From the NCBI RefSeq assembly GCF_014640815.1, contig NZ_BMHM01000008.1, positions 18,704-82,703 on the forward strand: a stretch of DNA of 64,000 nucleotides, in the 5' to 3' direction. This document shows, piece after piece, positions 16,123 to 24,238 of this stretch; within the stretch, counting starts at the first letter, position 1, and the number at the start of each line of letters is the position of its first letter. The notes under the pieces were generated by a model. That model ran no database searches. It was not told the DNA's origin and worked only from the letters and a program-made list of their open reading frames with translations. The translations under genes were made by a program, and so were the position numbers. The stretch comes from Vreelandella lutescens (GTDB taxonomy: Bacteria > Pseudomonadota > Gammaproteobacteria > Pseudomonadales > Halomonadaceae).

Positions 16123-19100
16123 TGAACAACCCTAAGCAAACCATTAACGGGTGACAGCTCGATTACCCGCGCCTTTAACAACTCTCGATAACGCTTTTCA
16201 CCGATACCAATGGCCGCTGGTATGCTAAACTCTGCCGCACGAATCGCCATATGTGAATTAGCCCCACCGTAAAGAGTGATTAAGCCTGCAATATTTTGGC
16301 CAAACAACCAATCATAGCCAGGGTCTGCTTGGGGGATTAATACGATATAGTCTGCGACATTAGTAGAATTCCTCGTGCATTCCTGGCTTAAATCAAGACA
16401 GCTTGCCGTTACGCTATTTGATCCGATAAAGTTTGGCTGATCAGCACCTAATATAAAAGTATCGAGCTCTGCTATACTCTTGAGAAGAGGGGGCATTTCA
16501 CAGGCTGCAGCGACGCGCCGGTTTCGGAGTGCTTGATCGGCTTGTTTACATAGATGCTCAACTGAGTCCTCTAGGCTCAATGAGGCCATATCCAGATTTA
16601 GTAAAGCATCTAGCGGCAGATTAGCTAGTTGCTCACGTTTAAGCCCCATTTCATCTCCTGCGTGGGCGAAGGCCTCTAGGGCGGCCGAAAGGTTACGTGA
16701 GAAAGCAAACTTGGCGTATTCTCGACCTTCAATCGATTGGCGCAAGAACCGCTCTACCACCTCTGGATCGCTAGGTAACCCAATACACTTGATTTCACGA
16801 AAGAACTTCTTTCGCTCTAGTTGCCAGGCATCGCGGTGTTGCGGTGTATGATGAATTGATTGAGACTGTTCAACCAGCGGGCGTAAATAACGCTCTGGAT
16901 CTGCATCGTAGCGTGGAGAAGTAATATCATAGGTGCCAGGGCGCAAGTGCCCATAGCGATCAATAAAGGTTTCCCACGATAACTCACCAACGGCCGTCGC
17001 ATGAGCGTCATCAGTGAATTGGTGGCTCACAGTACGTATAGTTGAAAGAAAGCTTTCTCGGGCAGCACGACTGATAGCTCCAGTAGCTTCGGCTTCTTTT
17101 AGAAGCGTTACTGCTATGAAGCTGCTTCGTGCTAAATGTGCGAATGGGAGCGTTCCTAAGCGACGGCAGTCACCTAACAGCAGCCTAGCACGTTCCAGTG
17201 GTGCTAAAGCTGTGTTTGCCTTAAGAGTTTCGAAGCGCTGCTCCAACTGCTCTATAAAATCCAGATCTCGTTGACAGCGATAAAAGGCATTGCTTGTAAT
17301 GGAACTAAGCTCACGCTTTAAGATGCCTACCTCCTCCGGTTTGAACCCTCCTTCATGAAGCAGCCGTTGCTCCCAGCGATTGAAATTAGGGCCTAAGCAA
17401 GTGGGTACAACATCAAACTCTATTTTATCATGAAGCTCTGGGTGGTGGCGAAGCCAGTTGGTGGTGAAGTCAAGCAAGCGGCCTGCCAGTGCTTCCGGTA
17501 CATTCGCGGGTATAAATGATGCAAAACTGGCTCGCACATCGATGTAGGGGTGTCCGGCAAACTCCGTAAGCAGTGGAGCCGGGCGGACATCGCGATAGCC
17601 GTATTCAGCTCGCTGAGTGGCCCAGGTCTCATCCAGTATAAGGTAACGATACAGGCTTTTAGCCAACGCGCTAGGTGTAGTGCCTATGATCTCGGCTGGG
17701 TTCCAGTCGGGCATTACGCCATAGATCGGAGCGGCCTTTCCAGGTAGATGGGGAGGGAGAGCTGAAAGAGTTTTCCATCGCATCTTAGCTTGCTGTAAAA
17801 AATGGTCGCAGGTTTTATCATCAAGGTTGCTGGCTGTTCGATCTACTGCAATGGGACGAACCTGAAGAATGTGCACTGTATCTGCAGCATCAATCGCAAA
17901 TTCGATATCGAGCGCATCGTACTCGAGTAAGGTTTCGATCTCGAGCAGTCCTTTAATTAGGCCTGCTAACCTAGGCTCTGGTAATGTGATTGTGTCTGCA
18001 GTTTGTCGACGTAGCAGTAGTGTCCGGTGATCGGTACTGGCACCACTAGTAATTGCTTCGGTATTGCCATTAGTTTCATAGTTTATGACATACCATGGTG
18101 CCCCATGCACGAGTGTACGAGTGAAGGCCACGCCACTGACTTGAACATTGCTCACCATCGGCTGAACTAACACTTGGTCGCTGTTATCAGACTTACCGTA
18201 GGAGAGAATGACCTGCTGGATCGCATCTTTAAGTGCTGGGCCAGGCAAGACATTGAGGACGCTGTCATAGCCGCCTGCATTAGAAGCGTCAAAGGAATCT
18301 TCGCTGTGCGCGCTTGAGCGTACAACTAATGGCTGGTCGCCAAAGTGATCGACTATATTGTGTATCACCAGGTTGGGGTTAGCTTGCCACTCTTGTACAG
18401 AGAAAGCTTCCTGATCCTGAATAACGGCATGGCTCATCATGCCCCTTAAACGGCTGAGGGTTTCGGCTTTAGTGCCTAAGATAAACCGAGCGATATCTTG
18501 AGGTGCATTGTACTCGGCCCAGTCCCCGGCTACGTCAACGCCGGCAATACTTAGGCCATTAGCGCGGAGGTACTCAATGTATTCGGATAAATGACTTTTG
18601 CGCAGGCTTTCAGGTGGATATTCTTTAAATGTTGATATGAATTTTAGTGCTGCTGGTGAAAAGCGAACAAGCCCAATGAATTCACCATTCGCCCAGTCGA
18701 CGGGTAGATTCTCTCCAAGGCGAGTTAAATATCCCTTGTTAGCCATGACAAGCTCGCGGTGCAATAGATCATTGGCATTACGCCCTACATAGCGGTGTTT
18801 CCAGGCACTGTCCCATGCAACAGCAATATCTGCCTCACAGCTTGTGAGCGCCTTGGGAATGGAGGAGCGAAAGAGAACATCGCTATAGCAGACTAGTAAT
18901 GGTTCATCATAACCAAATGGCGCAGTAAATAGCGATGTAGCACTGCCAGTACTTTCCCAATGCTCATTGACAACTATTGGTAAATCTGGGTGTCGTGTTT
19001 TGATAGAGTTGGATTTATATCCAGCTACAAATAAAGTATCTTTGATATCTACACTACAGGCATCCAGCTGCCACTGTAGTATTGATGTTCCTGAGCGGGC

Positions 19101-19169
19101 TTCATTTAGAGCCGCGGGAAGCTTTCCATGATGAGGAGCTCCTGCCCCTAAAATGATAAGTTTAGGCAT
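16119..19169 (-). CDS. Nucleotidyltransferase-glutamine kinase fusion (Cj1418-like, PEP-synthase fold)
   Basis: A 1016-residue protein. Residues 1-245 form an NTP-transferase-like domain with an altered loop (ILGAGAPHHGKLPAAL) lacking the usual GxGxR arginine. An ATP-grasp, PPDK_N-type domain follows, with VRSSAHSED near 283-291 and LQVRP near 433. The C-terminal swivelling phosphohistidine domain has GGANSHMAIRA with the catalytic His at 973. This is the architecture of L-glutamine kinase Cj1418 of C. jejuni, which phosphorylates the glutamine amide using ATP and makes AMP and phosphate. The campylobacter enzyme, as I recall, is about 770 residues, so the N-terminal domain is an addition. 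It heads the trio, followed by 4-nt overlaps into the hydrolase and cytidylyltransferase. PEP synthase itself is less likely given this context. Confidence 0.75.
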   Translation of the reverse strand: MPKLIILGAGAPHHGKLPAALNEARSGTSILQWQLDACSVDIKDTLFVAGYKSNSIKTRHPDLPIVVNEHWESTGSATSLFTAPFGYDEPLLVCYSDVLFRSSIPKALTSCEADIAVAWDSAWKHRYVGRNANDLLHRELVMANKGYLTRLGENLPVDWANGEFIGLVRFSPAALKFISTFKEYPPESLRKSHLSEYIEYLRANGLSIAGVDVAGDWAEYNAPQDIARFILGTKAETLSRLRGMMSHAVIQDQEAFSVQEWQANPNLVIHNIVDHFGDQPLVVRSSAHSEDSFDASNAGGYDSVLNVLPGPALKDAIQQVILSYGKSDNSDQVLVQPMVSNVQVSGVAFTRTLVHGAPWYVINYETNGNTEAITSGASTDHRTLLLRRQTADTITLPEPRLAGLIKGLLEIETLLEYDALDIEFAIDAADTVHILQVRPIAVDRTASNLDDKTCDHFLQQAKMRWKTLSALPPHLPGKAAPIYGVMPDWNPAEIIGTTPSALAKSLYRYLILDETWATQRAEYGYRDVRPAPLLTEFAGHPYIDVRASFASFIPANVPEALAGRLLDFTTNWLRHHPELHDKIEFDVVPTCLGPNFNRWEQRLLHEGGFKPEEVGILKRELSSITSNAFYRCQRDLDFIEQLEQRFETLKANTALAPLERARLLLGDCRRLGTLPFAHLARSSFIAVTLLKEAEATGAISRAARESFLSTIRTVSHQFTDDAHATAVGELSWETFIDRYGHLRPGTYDITSPRYDADPERYLRPLVEQSQSIHHTPQHRDAWQLERKKFFREIKCIGLPSDPEVVERFLRQSIEGREYAKFAFSRNLSAALEAFAHAGDEMGLKREQLANLPLDALLNLDMASLSLEDSVEHLCKQADQALRNRRVAAACEMPPLLKSIAELDTFILGADQPNFIGSNSVTASCLDLSQECTRNSTNVADYIVLIPQADPGYDWLFGQNIAGLITLYGGANSHMAIRAAEFSIPAAIGIGEKRYRELLKARVIELSPVNGLLRVVQ

Positions 19170-19198
19170 AAGGAAGACTCAATTTTTCAATGTTGCAG

Positions 19199-20329
19199 TT
19201 AGGCATTTGCTTCCTTGTTGAACAAGTCGCAAGTTTTTATAATCTCTTCTATGTCATTAGATTTTGTAACAGGGCTTATTGGAAGGCTAATAACTTCTTT
19301 ATGAATACTTTCAGTGATCGGGAATGAAGGTTTGCTCCAATGTCTGTAGGCCTGTTGCTCGTGAATGGGTATGGGGTAATGTATTAAAGTTTGGATGTCA
19401 TTTTCAAGTAGATGGCTCTGTAGTGCTTCACGTTGAGTGTTTCGAATAACAAAAAGATGCCAGACATGTGATTTGTCGCTAAGAGCTGATTCACTATTGA
19501 TTTCTGGTAAATGTATCAGGGGATTCTTGATGCCCGTAAGATATGCATGTGCGATTTTTCGCCTGGCCACGATTTCATCGTCTAAATAGCGTAATTTTAC
19601 TCGTAGCATGGCCGCCTGAATTTCATCTAGCCTGCTGTTTACCCCTTGATATACATTGTGGTATTTTATATGTGAACCGTAGTTTCCAAGAGCACGCAAA
19701 ATTTTTATTAGATCTTCATCATCAGTAGTGATAGCGCCGGCATCGCCTAAGGCTCCTAGGTTTTTTCCAGGGTAGAAGCTAAAGCCTGCAGCATCCCCCC
19801 AGTTTCCTGCTTTACGGCCATTTAAGCCTGCTCCGTGTGCTTGGGCAGCATCTTCCAATACTAATAGCTGATGGCGCTCAGCAATATCTATAATAGCTGG
19901 CATGTCAGCCAGCTTGCCGTACAAGTGAACAGGTAATATAACTCGTGTCTTAGTGGTAATAGCTTGCTCAGTTTTTTTCGGGCATAGATTGTAAGTGGCT
20001 TTGTCTGGTTCAACCAGTATAGGGGTGAGGTTGTTTTCTGTAATTGCTAGTACAGTTGCAATATATGTGTTTGCCGGAACGATTACTTCATCACCTTCTT
20101 TAACTTTTCCCAACTCTTTCCAAGCTCGGAGAGTTAGCGTTAAGGCATCTAGACCGTTTGCTACACCTATGCAATATTTGCTTCCGCAATATTCAGAAAA
20201 CTCTTTCTCAAATGCGCTTAACTGTTGGCCATTAATATACCATCCAGAGTCAATGACATCAGTGCAGGCCGTGATAAGTTCATTGCGATAGTGTTCGTTT
20301 ATGCTTTTGAGATCAAGGAATGGAATCAT
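19199..20329 (-). CDS. fdtB: dTDP-3-keto-6-deoxyhexose aminotransferase (FdtB/QdtB type)
   Basis: A 376-residue PLP-dependent DegT/DnrJ/EryC1 aminotransferase. The PLP lysine is K189 in [15 protein letters not shown]. Other family marks are [21 protein letters not shown] and [16 protein letters not shown]. It would transfer an amino group from glutamate to C3 of a dTDP-3-keto-6-deoxyhexose made by RfbA, RfbB and the FdtA-like isomerase. Its stop region overlaps the acetyltransferase gene by 4 nt. Whether the product is the galacto (Fuc3N) or gluco (Qui3N) epimer depends on the isomerase and cannot be decided by eye. Confidence 0.85.
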   Translation of the reverse strand: MIPFLDLKSINEHYRNELITACTDVIDSGWYINGQQLSAFEKEFSEYCGSKYCIGVANGLDALTLTLRAWKELGKVKEGDEVIVPANTYIATVLAITENNLTPILVEPDKATYNLCPKKTEQAITTKTRVILPVHLYGKLADMPAIIDIAERHQLLVLEDAAQAHGAGLNGRKAGNWGDAAGFSFYPGKNLGALGDAGAITTDDEDLIKILRALGNYGSHIKYHNVYQGVNSRLDEIQAAMLRVKLRYLDDEIVARRKIAHAYLTGIKNPLIHLPEINSESALSDKSHVWHLFVIRNTQREALQSHLLENDIQTLIHYPIPIHEQQAYRHWSKPSFPITESIHKEVISLPISPVTKSNDIEEIIKTCDLFNKEANA

Positions 20330-20790
20330 TGTTTGAGGTGCCTTATTATTTTAGCTGGATTGCCGACGACTACCGCATTTTCAGGTACATCTTGTGTGAC
20401 TACTGCACCTGCTCCAATCATAGAGTGAGCACCTATAGTGATGCCGGGAAGCAGGGTTGCATTAGCCCCAATGCTAGCTCCTTGTTTAATCGTAACTCCT
20501 TTGAAAGTCTCAAGATGGGCTTTTGAACGTGGGAATGGATCGTTGGTAAATGTGGCATTAGGACCAATAAAAACTTGATCTTCGATACGTGTGCCGTTCC
20601 ATAAATATACGCCAGATTTTATTGTGACTCTGGCACCAATAACAACATCGTCTTCTATGAAGGTGTGAGCACAAATATTACATTCGGGGCCGATTTTTGC
20701 ACCTTCAAGTACTACGCTGAATTGCCAAATACGAGTACCTGGACCAATGTCTATGCTGGCTACGTCAGCTAGTGGGTGTATGATTGGCAT
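20326..20790 (-). CDS. fdtC: dTDP-3-amino-3,6-dideoxyhexose N-acetyltransferase (FdtC/QdtC type)
   Basis: A 154-residue left-handed parallel beta-helix acyltransferase built of hexapeptide repeats (IGPGTR, IGPECN, IGARVT, IGPNAT, IGANAT, IGAHSM). The [10 protein letters not shown] stretch is typical of the 3-N-acetyltransferases of dTDP-3-amino sugars. It would use acetyl-CoA to finish dTDP-Fuc3NAc or dTDP-Qui3NAc. The gene overlaps fdtA by 26 nt and fdtB by 4 nt, so translation is coupled. The formyltransferase-like gene at 13.3 kb could compete for the same amine. Confidence 0.82.
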   Translation of the reverse strand: MPIIHPLADVASIDIGPGTRIWQFSVVLEGAKIGPECNICAHTFIEDDVVIGARVTIKSGVYLWNGTRIEDQVFIGPNATFTNDPFPRSKAHLETFKGVTIKQGASIGANATLLPGITIGAHSMIGAGAVVTQDVPENAVVVGNPAKIIRHLKQ

Positions 20791-21193
20791 TTTGGCTTAT
20801 CCTTGTGAATTCTTTATAGTCGCGGATATAGTCTTTTTCATCGTAGTGCTCACTGGCCAGGATAATAAGTACACAGTCATCACTAAAGTCGTGCATTTCT
20901 CGCCACATCAGACTGTCAATTAAAAGTCCCTTTGTAGGAGCGTTCATTTGCACTGACTCTCGAGTTTTACCATCGTCTAATACCATGCGACAGCTTCCAG
21001 AAATACAAATCGCCACTTGCTTTAGTTTTTTATGTGCATGAAATCCTCGGCTGACGTCAGGTGCTGTATGATATATGTAGTAAACACGCTTGATGTCAAA
21101 CGGCACTGCTTGTTCATGGCCTATCTCAAGTGCAACCAGTTGCCCTCTATGGTCTCCTAAACTTTGAAAGTCAATCCACTGTATTAGACTCAT
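20765..21193 (-). CDS. fdtA: dTDP-4-keto-6-deoxyglucose 3,4-ketoisomerase (FdtA/QdtA, WxcM-like)
   Basis: A 142-residue cupin of the WxcM/FdtA family. Diagnostic stretches are [22 protein letters not shown] (metal and substrate-base histidines), DDGKT and MWREMHDFS, with the closing [13 protein letters not shown]. It moves the keto group of dTDP-4-keto-6-deoxyglucose from C4 to C3, committing the pathway to a 3-amino-3,6-dideoxyhexose. It lies 3 nt after rfbA. FdtA (galacto) and QdtA (gluco) are not distinguishable here. Confidence 0.85.
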   Translation of the reverse strand: MSLIQWIDFQSLGDHRGQLVALEIGHEQAVPFDIKRVYYIYHTAPDVSRGFHAHKKLKQVAICISGSCRMVLDDGKTRESVQMNAPTKGLLIDSLMWREMHDFSDDCVLIILASEHYDEKDYIRDYKEFTRISQNANHTPTS

Positions 21194-21196
21194 AGC

Positions 21197-22066
21197 TTAT
21201 CTGCCTTCTATTAAAGCGAGTAGGTACTGTCCATAGCTACTTTTGATCAGATGATTGCCTTGCCTCTCTATATCACGTGCGCTTAGCCAGCCCTGTTTGA
21301 AAGAAATTTCTTCTAGACATGCAATTTTATAGCCTTGGCGTTTTTCAATGGTCTCTACAAACTGAGCAGCCTCAAGTAAACTCTCATGAGTGCCAGTGTC
21401 TAGCCAAGCAAACCCACGGCCAAGTACTTCAACTCGTAAATTGCCATGTTCAAGGTATTCTTGGTTAATGCTAGTGATTTCCAGTTCGCCACGCTCAGAG
21501 GGCTTCACCCCTTTAGCAATATCAATAACACTATTGTCATAAAAATATAGCCCTGTTACTGCATAATTGGAGCGAGGCTTGATAGGTTTTTCTTCTAAAC
21601 TGACTGCACGCTTAAGAGAATTAAATTCAACGACCCCAAAGCGTTCTGGGTCTTTTACCTGGTATCCAAATACAGTGGCACCATTGCTCATAGCAGACGC
21701 TTGAAGGAGCATTTGCGTAAAGCCCTGGCCGTAAAAAATATTATCGCCCAAGGCTAGGCACACACCATCGTTGCCAATAAATCGTTCTCCAATCAAAAAT
21801 GCCTGGGCTAACCCTTCTGGTTTAGGCTGTATCGCATAGCAAAGACGAATACCAAAACGGCTACCGTCTCCTAGCAACCGCTGAAAACTTGCTTGATCGT
21901 CCGGCGTGGTAATGATTAAGACGTCTTGTATACCCGCTAGCATGAGCACTGAAAGCGGATAGTAAATCATCGGCTTATCGTAAATGGGTAAAAGCTGTTT
22001 GGAGACGCCCATGGTAATAGGATATAACCGTGAGCCGTTCCCACCTGCCAGAATGATGCCTTTCAT
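21197..22066 (-). CDS. rfbA: Glucose-1-phosphate thymidylyltransferase
   Basis: A 289-residue RmlA/RfbA enzyme joining dTTP and glucose-1-phosphate to dTDP-glucose. The N-terminal [22 protein letters not shown] signature (in parts [11 protein letters not shown] and VSKQLLP) carries the nucleotide and catalytic residues. [36 protein letters not shown] and [10 protein letters not shown] are standard family blocks. The length is typical. It is second in the sugar operon after rfbB, with a 56-nt gap. No rfbC or rfbD is present, so the operon does not make dTDP-rhamnose. Confidence 0.95.
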   Translation of the reverse strand: MKGIILAGGNGSRLYPITMGVSKQLLPIYDKPMIYYPLSVLMLAGIQDVLIITTPDDQASFQRLLGDGSRFGIRLCYAIQPKPEGLAQAFLIGERFIGNDGVCLALGDNIFYGQGFTQMLLQASAMSNGATVFGYQVKDPERFGVVEFNSLKRAVSLEEKPIKPRSNYAVTGLYFYDNSVIDIAKGVKPSERGELEITSINQEYLEHGNLRVEVLGRGFAWLDTGTHESLLEAAQFVETIEKRQGYKIACLEEISFKQGWLSARDIERQGNHLIKSSYGQYLLALIEGR

Positions 22067-22122
22067 GGTTATCCTTTGTTTTGAATGATCATACGACGAT
22101 GGATACTTTTACTCATATCTCG

Positions 22123-23130
22123 TTATGGCTGCTCATGTCTACATAATGCCCATTCCACAGTTTTACGTAACCCGCTGCTAAAGCTTTCTCGTGGACGCCA
22201 TCCAAGCTCATGAGTGATTTTCTGGTGGTCAATCGCATAGCGCAGATCATGCCCTGGGCGGTCGGTTACGAAAGCGATCTGTTCTGCGTAGGAGCCCGTG
22301 GTTCGGGGTGCTAACTCGTCCAGCATCACACAGATCTCATTGACGACATCAATATTCGCATGTTCATTACTTCCGCCAATGTTGTAGGTTTCACCCACAC
22401 GGCCAGAAGTAAGCACGCAGTGAAGCGCACGTGCATGATCTTCCACGTACAGCCAGTCTCTTTGCTGCTGGCCGTTTCCATAGACAGGTAATGGCTTTCC
22501 AGCCAACGCCTGGCTGATCATGAGGGGAATGAGTTTTTCCTGATGCTGCCAGGGGCCGTAGTTATTGGAACAGTTGGTAACCACGACAGGTAGGTTATAG
22601 GTACGGTGCCAAGCCCGTACTAGATGGTCAGAACTTGCCTTGCTGGCTGAATATGGAGAGCTGGGAGCATAAGGCGTGGTTTCAATGAATGCTGGAGCTT
22701 CAGGCAACAAATCCCCATACACCTCGTCGGTGGAGACGTGATGAAAACGAAAAGCTTTGCGTTGGCTGTCCGGTAATGTCTGCCAGTAATGACGGCTAGC
22801 CTCTAAGAGCGTGTAAGTGCCCACAATATTGGTGGCAATAAAATCAGCAGGCCCGCTGATGGAGCGATCCACATGGCTCTCAGCGGCAAGATGCATCACC
22901 GCGTTCGGTTGATACTTTGCAAACAGCGTTTGGAGGGCGACTGGGTCACAGATATCTGCTTGTGCTAGATAGTGGCGCTCGTTCTCACGCACAGCGTCCA
23001 GAGCGTCTAAATTGGCAGCGTAGGTTAGCTTATCGATGTTGATCACGCGCGAGTCGGTGTGTTTCATCAAGTAGCGTATCACCGCACTACCGATGAATCC
23101 CGCGCCGCCTGTTACAACCAATGTGGTCAT
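22123..23130 (-). CDS. rfbB: dTDP-glucose 4,6-dehydratase
   Basis: A 335-residue extended short-chain dehydrogenase. The NAD-binding GGAGFIG (8-14), catalytic STDEVYG near 132 and YSASK near 160 identify RmlB/RfbB, which makes dTDP-4-keto-6-deoxyglucose. The start is placed at 23130, since the product then begins [14 protein letters not shown]. An in-frame ATG at 23226 would add 32 unrelated residues. It is first in an eight-gene minus-strand operon, so the promoter should lie between it and the divergent ParA-like gene. Confidence 0.95.
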   Translation of the reverse strand: MTTLVVTGGAGFIGSAVIRYLMKHTDSRVINIDKLTYAANLDALDAVRENERHYLAQADICDPVALQTLFAKYQPNAVMHLAAESHVDRSISGPADFIATNIVGTYTLLEASRHYWQTLPDSQRKAFRFHHVSTDEVYGDLLPEAPAFIETTPYAPSSPYSASKASSDHLVRAWHRTYNLPVVVTNCSNNYGPWQHQEKLIPLMISQALAGKPLPVYGNGQQQRDWLYVEDHARALHCVLTSGRVGETYNIGGSNEHANIDVVNEICVMLDELAPRTTGSYAEQIAFVTDRPGHDLRYAIDHQKITHELGWRPRESFSSGLRKTVEWALCRHEQP

Positions 23131-23362
23131 GTGGTTGAAGTGCCCTATTACTTTAGCGTTGTTGCAAAGGCATGAAAGCCGTCCTAATGATGAGAGTTTG
23201 CCATAAGTCTTTTCTGTTAATTGCATGAAAAGCGCAGTTGTGTGCGTCTATGTGCTTTCTTTAGCAGATTTGCTGGCCTTGAAGCGCTAGCTTTAACACC
23301 GCTTTACGCTTTTTCCTGCTAAATTCCAACAGGGCATCGGGCCCGATGGCGGAGAGACAAGG

Positions 23363-24046
23363 ATGGGTAAGGTTCACTTTATTGGCGGTGAGAAGGGTGG
23401 TGTAGGCAAGTCGATGACGGCGCGAGTATTGGCGCAGTATTACATTGACCACGAGCGGCCGTTTTTGGGGTTTGATTGCGATGCCTCCCACGGCACGTTT
23501 TCACGCTTTTATCAGGAATACGCCTCTCCGGTGGTGGTAGGCGATGACGATAGCCTAGACGGCATGCTCTCGGCTGTGGAAGAGCATCCTGATCGCGATT
23601 TAATTATCGACTTGGCCGCGCAGTCCGCTCAGCCCATCAATCGCTGGATTGAGGAAACCGATGTGTTTGGCCTGCTCGATGAGTTGGGTATGCAGGTCGT
23701 GTGGTGGCACGTGATGGACGATGGCGCAGATTCCGTCACGCTACTGTCTCAGGTATTAACCCGTTACGCGTCGCAGCCGGTGGATGTCGTGGTCGTTCAG
23801 AACCTTGGGCGTGGCGAAAGCTTTGAGCGCTTTGCGCAGTCAGAGGCGTATCAGCAGGCCCGTGTGCAAGGGGCTACTCTCATAGAGCTCCCTCGCTTGC
23901 ATGCCAAGCTTACGCAAAAAATCGACTTCAATAACAGCAGTTTTTGGGCGGTGGCCAACGACCGCCGTTTGATGAACATTGCTGAACGTCAGCGTATGAA
24001 GGTGTGGTTGCGTAAGGCGTATGAGCAGTTTGCGTTTATAGGGTAA
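23363..24046 (+). CDS. Orphan ParA/MinD-like P-loop ATPase
   Basis: A 227-residue member of the CobQ/CobB/MinD/ParA nucleotide-binding group. The deviant Walker A motif GEKGGVGKSM lies at residues 9-18. LGFDCDASHG and LIIDLAAQ are the usual following strands with the switch aspartates. There is no ParB, plasmid marker or C-terminal amphipathic MinD helix. It lies between the dTDP-sugar operon (divergent) and the second flagellin (same direction). ParA-like proteins can place flagella, chemotaxis arrays or pili, but nothing ties this one to a partner. The ATG at 23363 follows a weak ACAAGG site. Confidence 0.7.
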   Translation: MGKVHFIGGEKGGVGKSMTARVLAQYYIDHERPFLGFDCDASHGTFSRFYQEYASPVVVGDDDSLDGMLSAVEEHPDRDLIIDLAAQSAQPINRWIEETDVFGLLDELGMQVVWWHVMDDGADSVTLLSQVLTRYASQPVDVVVVQNLGRGESFERFAQSEAYQQARVQGATLIELPRLHAKLTQKIDFNNSSFWAVANDRRLMNIAERQRMKVWLRKAYEQFAFIG

Positions 24047-24056
24047 GACCTTCTAA

Positions 24057-24100
24057 AACGCGCTAGGGCAGGGTGTTTCGATCGAGGGCTCTAGCGCGTT
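24057..24100 (+). terminator. Inverted repeat after the ParA-like gene
   Basis: Arms AACGCGCTAG and CTAGCGCGTT separated by 24 nt, beginning 11 nt after the ParA-like stop. There is no T run, so it may be a weak terminator or a protein-binding palindrome. Confidence 0.4.
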
Positions 24101-24178
24101 CCTTCGCCTGCAGTTGATGGTCAATGACAGCAAGGCTGCTTCAAATTGTGCCTAAGTGCGCATCCGTCTCTATGCTGG

Positions 24179-24205
24179 TTAAGTTTTCTGTGTTCCTGCC
24201 GATAG
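24179..24205 (+). promoter_or_regulatory. Sigma-28 (FliA) promoter for long flagellin
   Basis: TTAAGTTT, 11 nt, GCCGATAG: near-consensus FliA promoter at exact spacing, about 34 nt before the flagellin start. Confidence 0.88.
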
Positions 24206-24238
24206 CAAATATAGCCAACGTATAAGGGAATGTTGTTG

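Noticed and set aside
16119..19169. Reading the PEP-synthase-fold gene as phosphoenolpyruvate synthase
   Set aside because: It lacks the C-terminal PEP/pyruvate-binding TIM barrel of PpsA, and its two overlapping partners point to the glutamine kinase pathway.
14741..23130. Possible dTDP-rhamnose operon
   Set aside because: rfbA and rfbB are present but rfbC and rfbD are absent; an FdtA-like ketoisomerase and an aminotransferase take the pathway elsewhere.
7839..23130. A Cj1415-type (APS kinase-like) gene or O-methyltransferase to complete the campylobacter pathway
   Set aside because: No product with an APS-kinase P-loop or a clear SAM-binding methyltransferase was seen; the FkbM-like part of the giant protein lacks the SAM motif.
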